A DNA stretch of 64,000 nucleotides from Candidatus Nitrosothermus koennekei (GTDB taxonomy: Archaea; Thermoproteota; Nitrososphaeria; Nitrososphaerales; Nitrosocaldaceae), in NCBI GenBank assembly GCA_013538715.1, contig JACAFH010000002.1:1-64000 (forward strand), read 5' to 3'. Shown one piece after another: positions 62,602-64,000 of this stretch. Made by a program: the position numbers and the translations under genes. The first letter of the stretch is position 1. The number at the start of each line of letters is the position of its first letter. The notes under the pieces are model-generated. The model worked only from the letters and a program-made list of their open reading frames with translations, did not search any database and was not told the origin of the DNA.

Positions 62602-64000
62602 TTAAATATATAATAAAAATTTGGTTTTTGTTAGTAGTATAGTGGTAGCAAGCGACATTATAAGTATAAGCAGTGCTATAATTCCAAATTCTGGAACTAT
62701 TTGAGTTCCTGTTATTCTAATCTCTTTGCTATCTTCTTTTAATGGTATCTCTAATACCCTCTCTTTAGCATTCTCTTCTATCGCATTAACTATAGTATCA
62801 TCAACCATTACTACAAATGGCTTATCTAATCCATTCTCTTTAGCATCTATTACATCACGAGGTAAATAGACTTTTAATGTGTTATTCTTCACCTCAGAAA
62901 GTCTTAATACAAGCGAATTACCATCTATGCTAACATCGACATCATTCCCAACTACACCTATACTATATTTATCATCATTAAAGCCAAACTCTTCTACTTG
63001 TATGTTACTCTCTCCTAACGCTATAAAACTCTTACTTATAATATCTGGTATTAAGGCTTTATCACTTATCGACATAACCTTTAACTCATTAGAACCCGTT
63101 GATATCCTTGCTAAATCTAATAAAGATAATTCTATTATGAATTCTCCTTTATCATCTGGTCTTACCTCTCCTTTACTACTTATCTTACCATTACCATCTT
63201 TTATGAAGTATAGCACTCTAACATTATTATAGTCATCATCATATTCTATACTTCCACTTATACTACTCTCTTTCATTCTATTTACTGAGAGTGGTATATC
63301 TATATTAGATATCTTAGCAGTCTTTAACTCTTCAAATTTACTCCAATAGTCTTGTTCAAATGGATATGTATCATCTCTAAATGCTTTTATAGTTATAGTT
63401 CTCGCATCTGGATTATAATTATCTAGATAGAACGGTCCATTACTAACAACAGCATGTTTCTTAGTATCTATCCATGTTACTGCTTTATTATATCTATCAT
63501 GTGCATATTCCTCATCTATATCTAATGGTTTTGGAATAAACTTCTCATCTATGAATTTGGTCAATGATTCTTTAAGCATCTCAGAATCATCTTTTATTAA
63601 TAGAGAGAGCCAACTCACATTATTAGTAGTTGCTTGAGGTTTTGAGAATGCAGCTTTGTTACTCTTCACTAAATCTTCCATCGCAGCATATATCTCCCAT
63701 GGAGTACTGCTCCATATACTTGCATAATCTGCTATATAGTTCTCATCAAAATGCCAATAATCTACATAAACTTCTATAGTATCATCATCTATAAATCTAA
63801 ATCCTTTTATAGTATTGATGAATTGCTTTGCTAAAGCTGCATACTCTTCATCAAATGTGGGATCATCTTCACTCTCTTTACTGCCCCACTCATATAAGAA
63901 GTAGATTGAGTATAAGATATCATTTTTATCCATCATTGCATTGTGATGCCATTTACTATATGAGAGATTATATGTTACCTTACTAGTTGCATTTACATTG
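62602..64000 (-). CDS. ABC-type solute-binding protein (family 5) with PEFG-CTERM anchor, 5' part outside window
   Basis: The frame is open to the window edge, so the N terminus is missing. Residues seen first (DDTIEVYVDYWHFDENYIADYAS, VVSNGPFYLDNYNPD, ITIKAFRDDTYPFEQDYW, in parts) match the C-terminal lobe of peptide/oligosaccharide-binding proteins. A beta-sandwich-like region follows. The end VPEFGIIALLILIMSLATTILL followed by a basic tail is a PEFG-CTERM sorting signal recognised by an archaeosortase. The protein is thus processed and fixed to the cell surface. Confidence 0.85.
   Translation of the reverse strand, partial: NVNATSKVTYNLSYSKWHHNAMMDKNDILYSIYFLYEWGSKESEDDPTFDEEYAALAKQFINTIKGFRFIDDDTIEVYVDYWHFDENYIADYASIWSSTPWEIYAAMEDLVKSNKAAFSKPQATTNNVSWLSLLIKDDSEMLKESLTKFIDEKFIPKPLDIDEEYAHDRYNKAVTWIDTKKHAVVSNGPFYLDNYNPDARTITIKAFRDDTYPFEQDYWSKFEELKTAKISNIDIPLSVNRMKESSISGSIEYDDDYNNVRVLYFIKDGNGKISSKGEVRPDDKGEFIIELSLLDLARISTGSNELKVMSISDKALIPDIISKSFIALGESNIQVEEFGFNDDKYSIGVVGNDVDVSIDGNSLVLRLSEVKNNTLKVYLPRDVIDAKENGLDKPFVVMVDDTIVNAIEENAKERVLEIPLKEDSKEIRITGTQIVPEFGIIALLILIMSLATTILLTKTKFLLYI

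Noticed and set aside
1-64000. CRISPR arrays, rRNA genes or inteins
   Set aside because: No regularly spaced repeats, no rRNA-like blocks and no intein motifs in the proteins were found.

Overview
The window looks like a chromosome segment of an ammonia-oxidising-type archaeon or close relative (Thaumarchaeota/Nitrososphaeria). By eye it is strongly A+T rich. The lineage assignment rests on gene content. There is a 4-hydroxybutyryl-CoA dehydratase, a 3-hydroxybutyryl-CoA dehydrogenase and a three-gene acetyl-/propionyl-CoA carboxylase, which together are part of the 3-hydroxypropionate/4-hydroxybutyrate carbon-fixation cycle. There are archaeal information-processing genes (Rpo7, Spt4, aIF2-alpha, Nop10), an archaeal FAICAR synthetase (PurP), archaeal type IV pilus genes, and a PEFG-type C-terminal sorting signal of the kind known from Thaumarchaeota. 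Several genes have TATA boxes placed about 25-30 nt before the start codon, so many transcripts are probably leaderless. Species cannot be fixed from the sequence alone.

Layout: 1-1860 is a decayed stretch with a gene tail, a 24-bp perfect palindrome and two broken genes, ending at tRNA-Ala(CGC). 1940-3750 holds small zinc-ribbon proteins and a thioredoxin. 3753-8212 holds 4-hydroxybutyryl-CoA dehydratase, a CBS protein and an M20 peptidase. 8605-14262 is a compact trpEGDCBA operon with no trpF. 14231-18275 holds a histidine phosphatase, an F420:NADP oxidoreductase and a PspA-PspAA / PspAB-HtpX envelope-stress module. After an aminotransferase and tRNA-Arg(TCG), 19600-22140 is an island of different composition with a broken gene and an orphan membrane protein. 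22174-23610 is a secreted PhoX-like gene interrupted by a 66-bp insertion/duplication.

23694-33841 contains a Toprim protein, a nicotinate phosphoribosyltransferase, a NikR-like regulator divergent from a zinc/metal ABC transporter (with a candidate shared operator), nadA/nadC, rpo7-spt4 and a cation antiporter. 33947-34045 is an intron-containing tRNA-Ala(TGC) with an unusual intron position. 35018-40348 contains pyrD-pyrK, hypC-hypD followed by two class II aldolase paralogues (one lacking metal ligands), and purP.

40746-42200 has the 3-hydroxybutyryl-CoA dehydrogenase and an emfourin-like protein. 42350-44100 is a second decayed region with an IS110 remnant. 44110-48836 has nop10-aIF2-alpha, then larC-larE-cysteine desulfurase (nickel-pincer cofactor and sulfur transfer) and a peroxiredoxin. 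48837-52401 is the carboxylase operon. 52434-58411 is a type IV pilus locus (TadC/FlaJ-like membrane protein, secretion ATPase, three pilin-like proteins, divergent prepilin peptidase). The end holds a likely C/D box guide RNA, a geranylgeranyl-reductase-type flavoprotein, endonuclease V, translin, SufC, a small acidic protein and the 3' part of a PEFG-anchored solute-binding protein.

Functional links: two nickel-enzyme maturation modules (Hyp and Lar) and a NikR-like metal regulator lie in one window. The CO2-fixation genes are in three separate places. NAD synthesis is represented by NadA, NadC and a nicotinate phosphoribosyltransferase.
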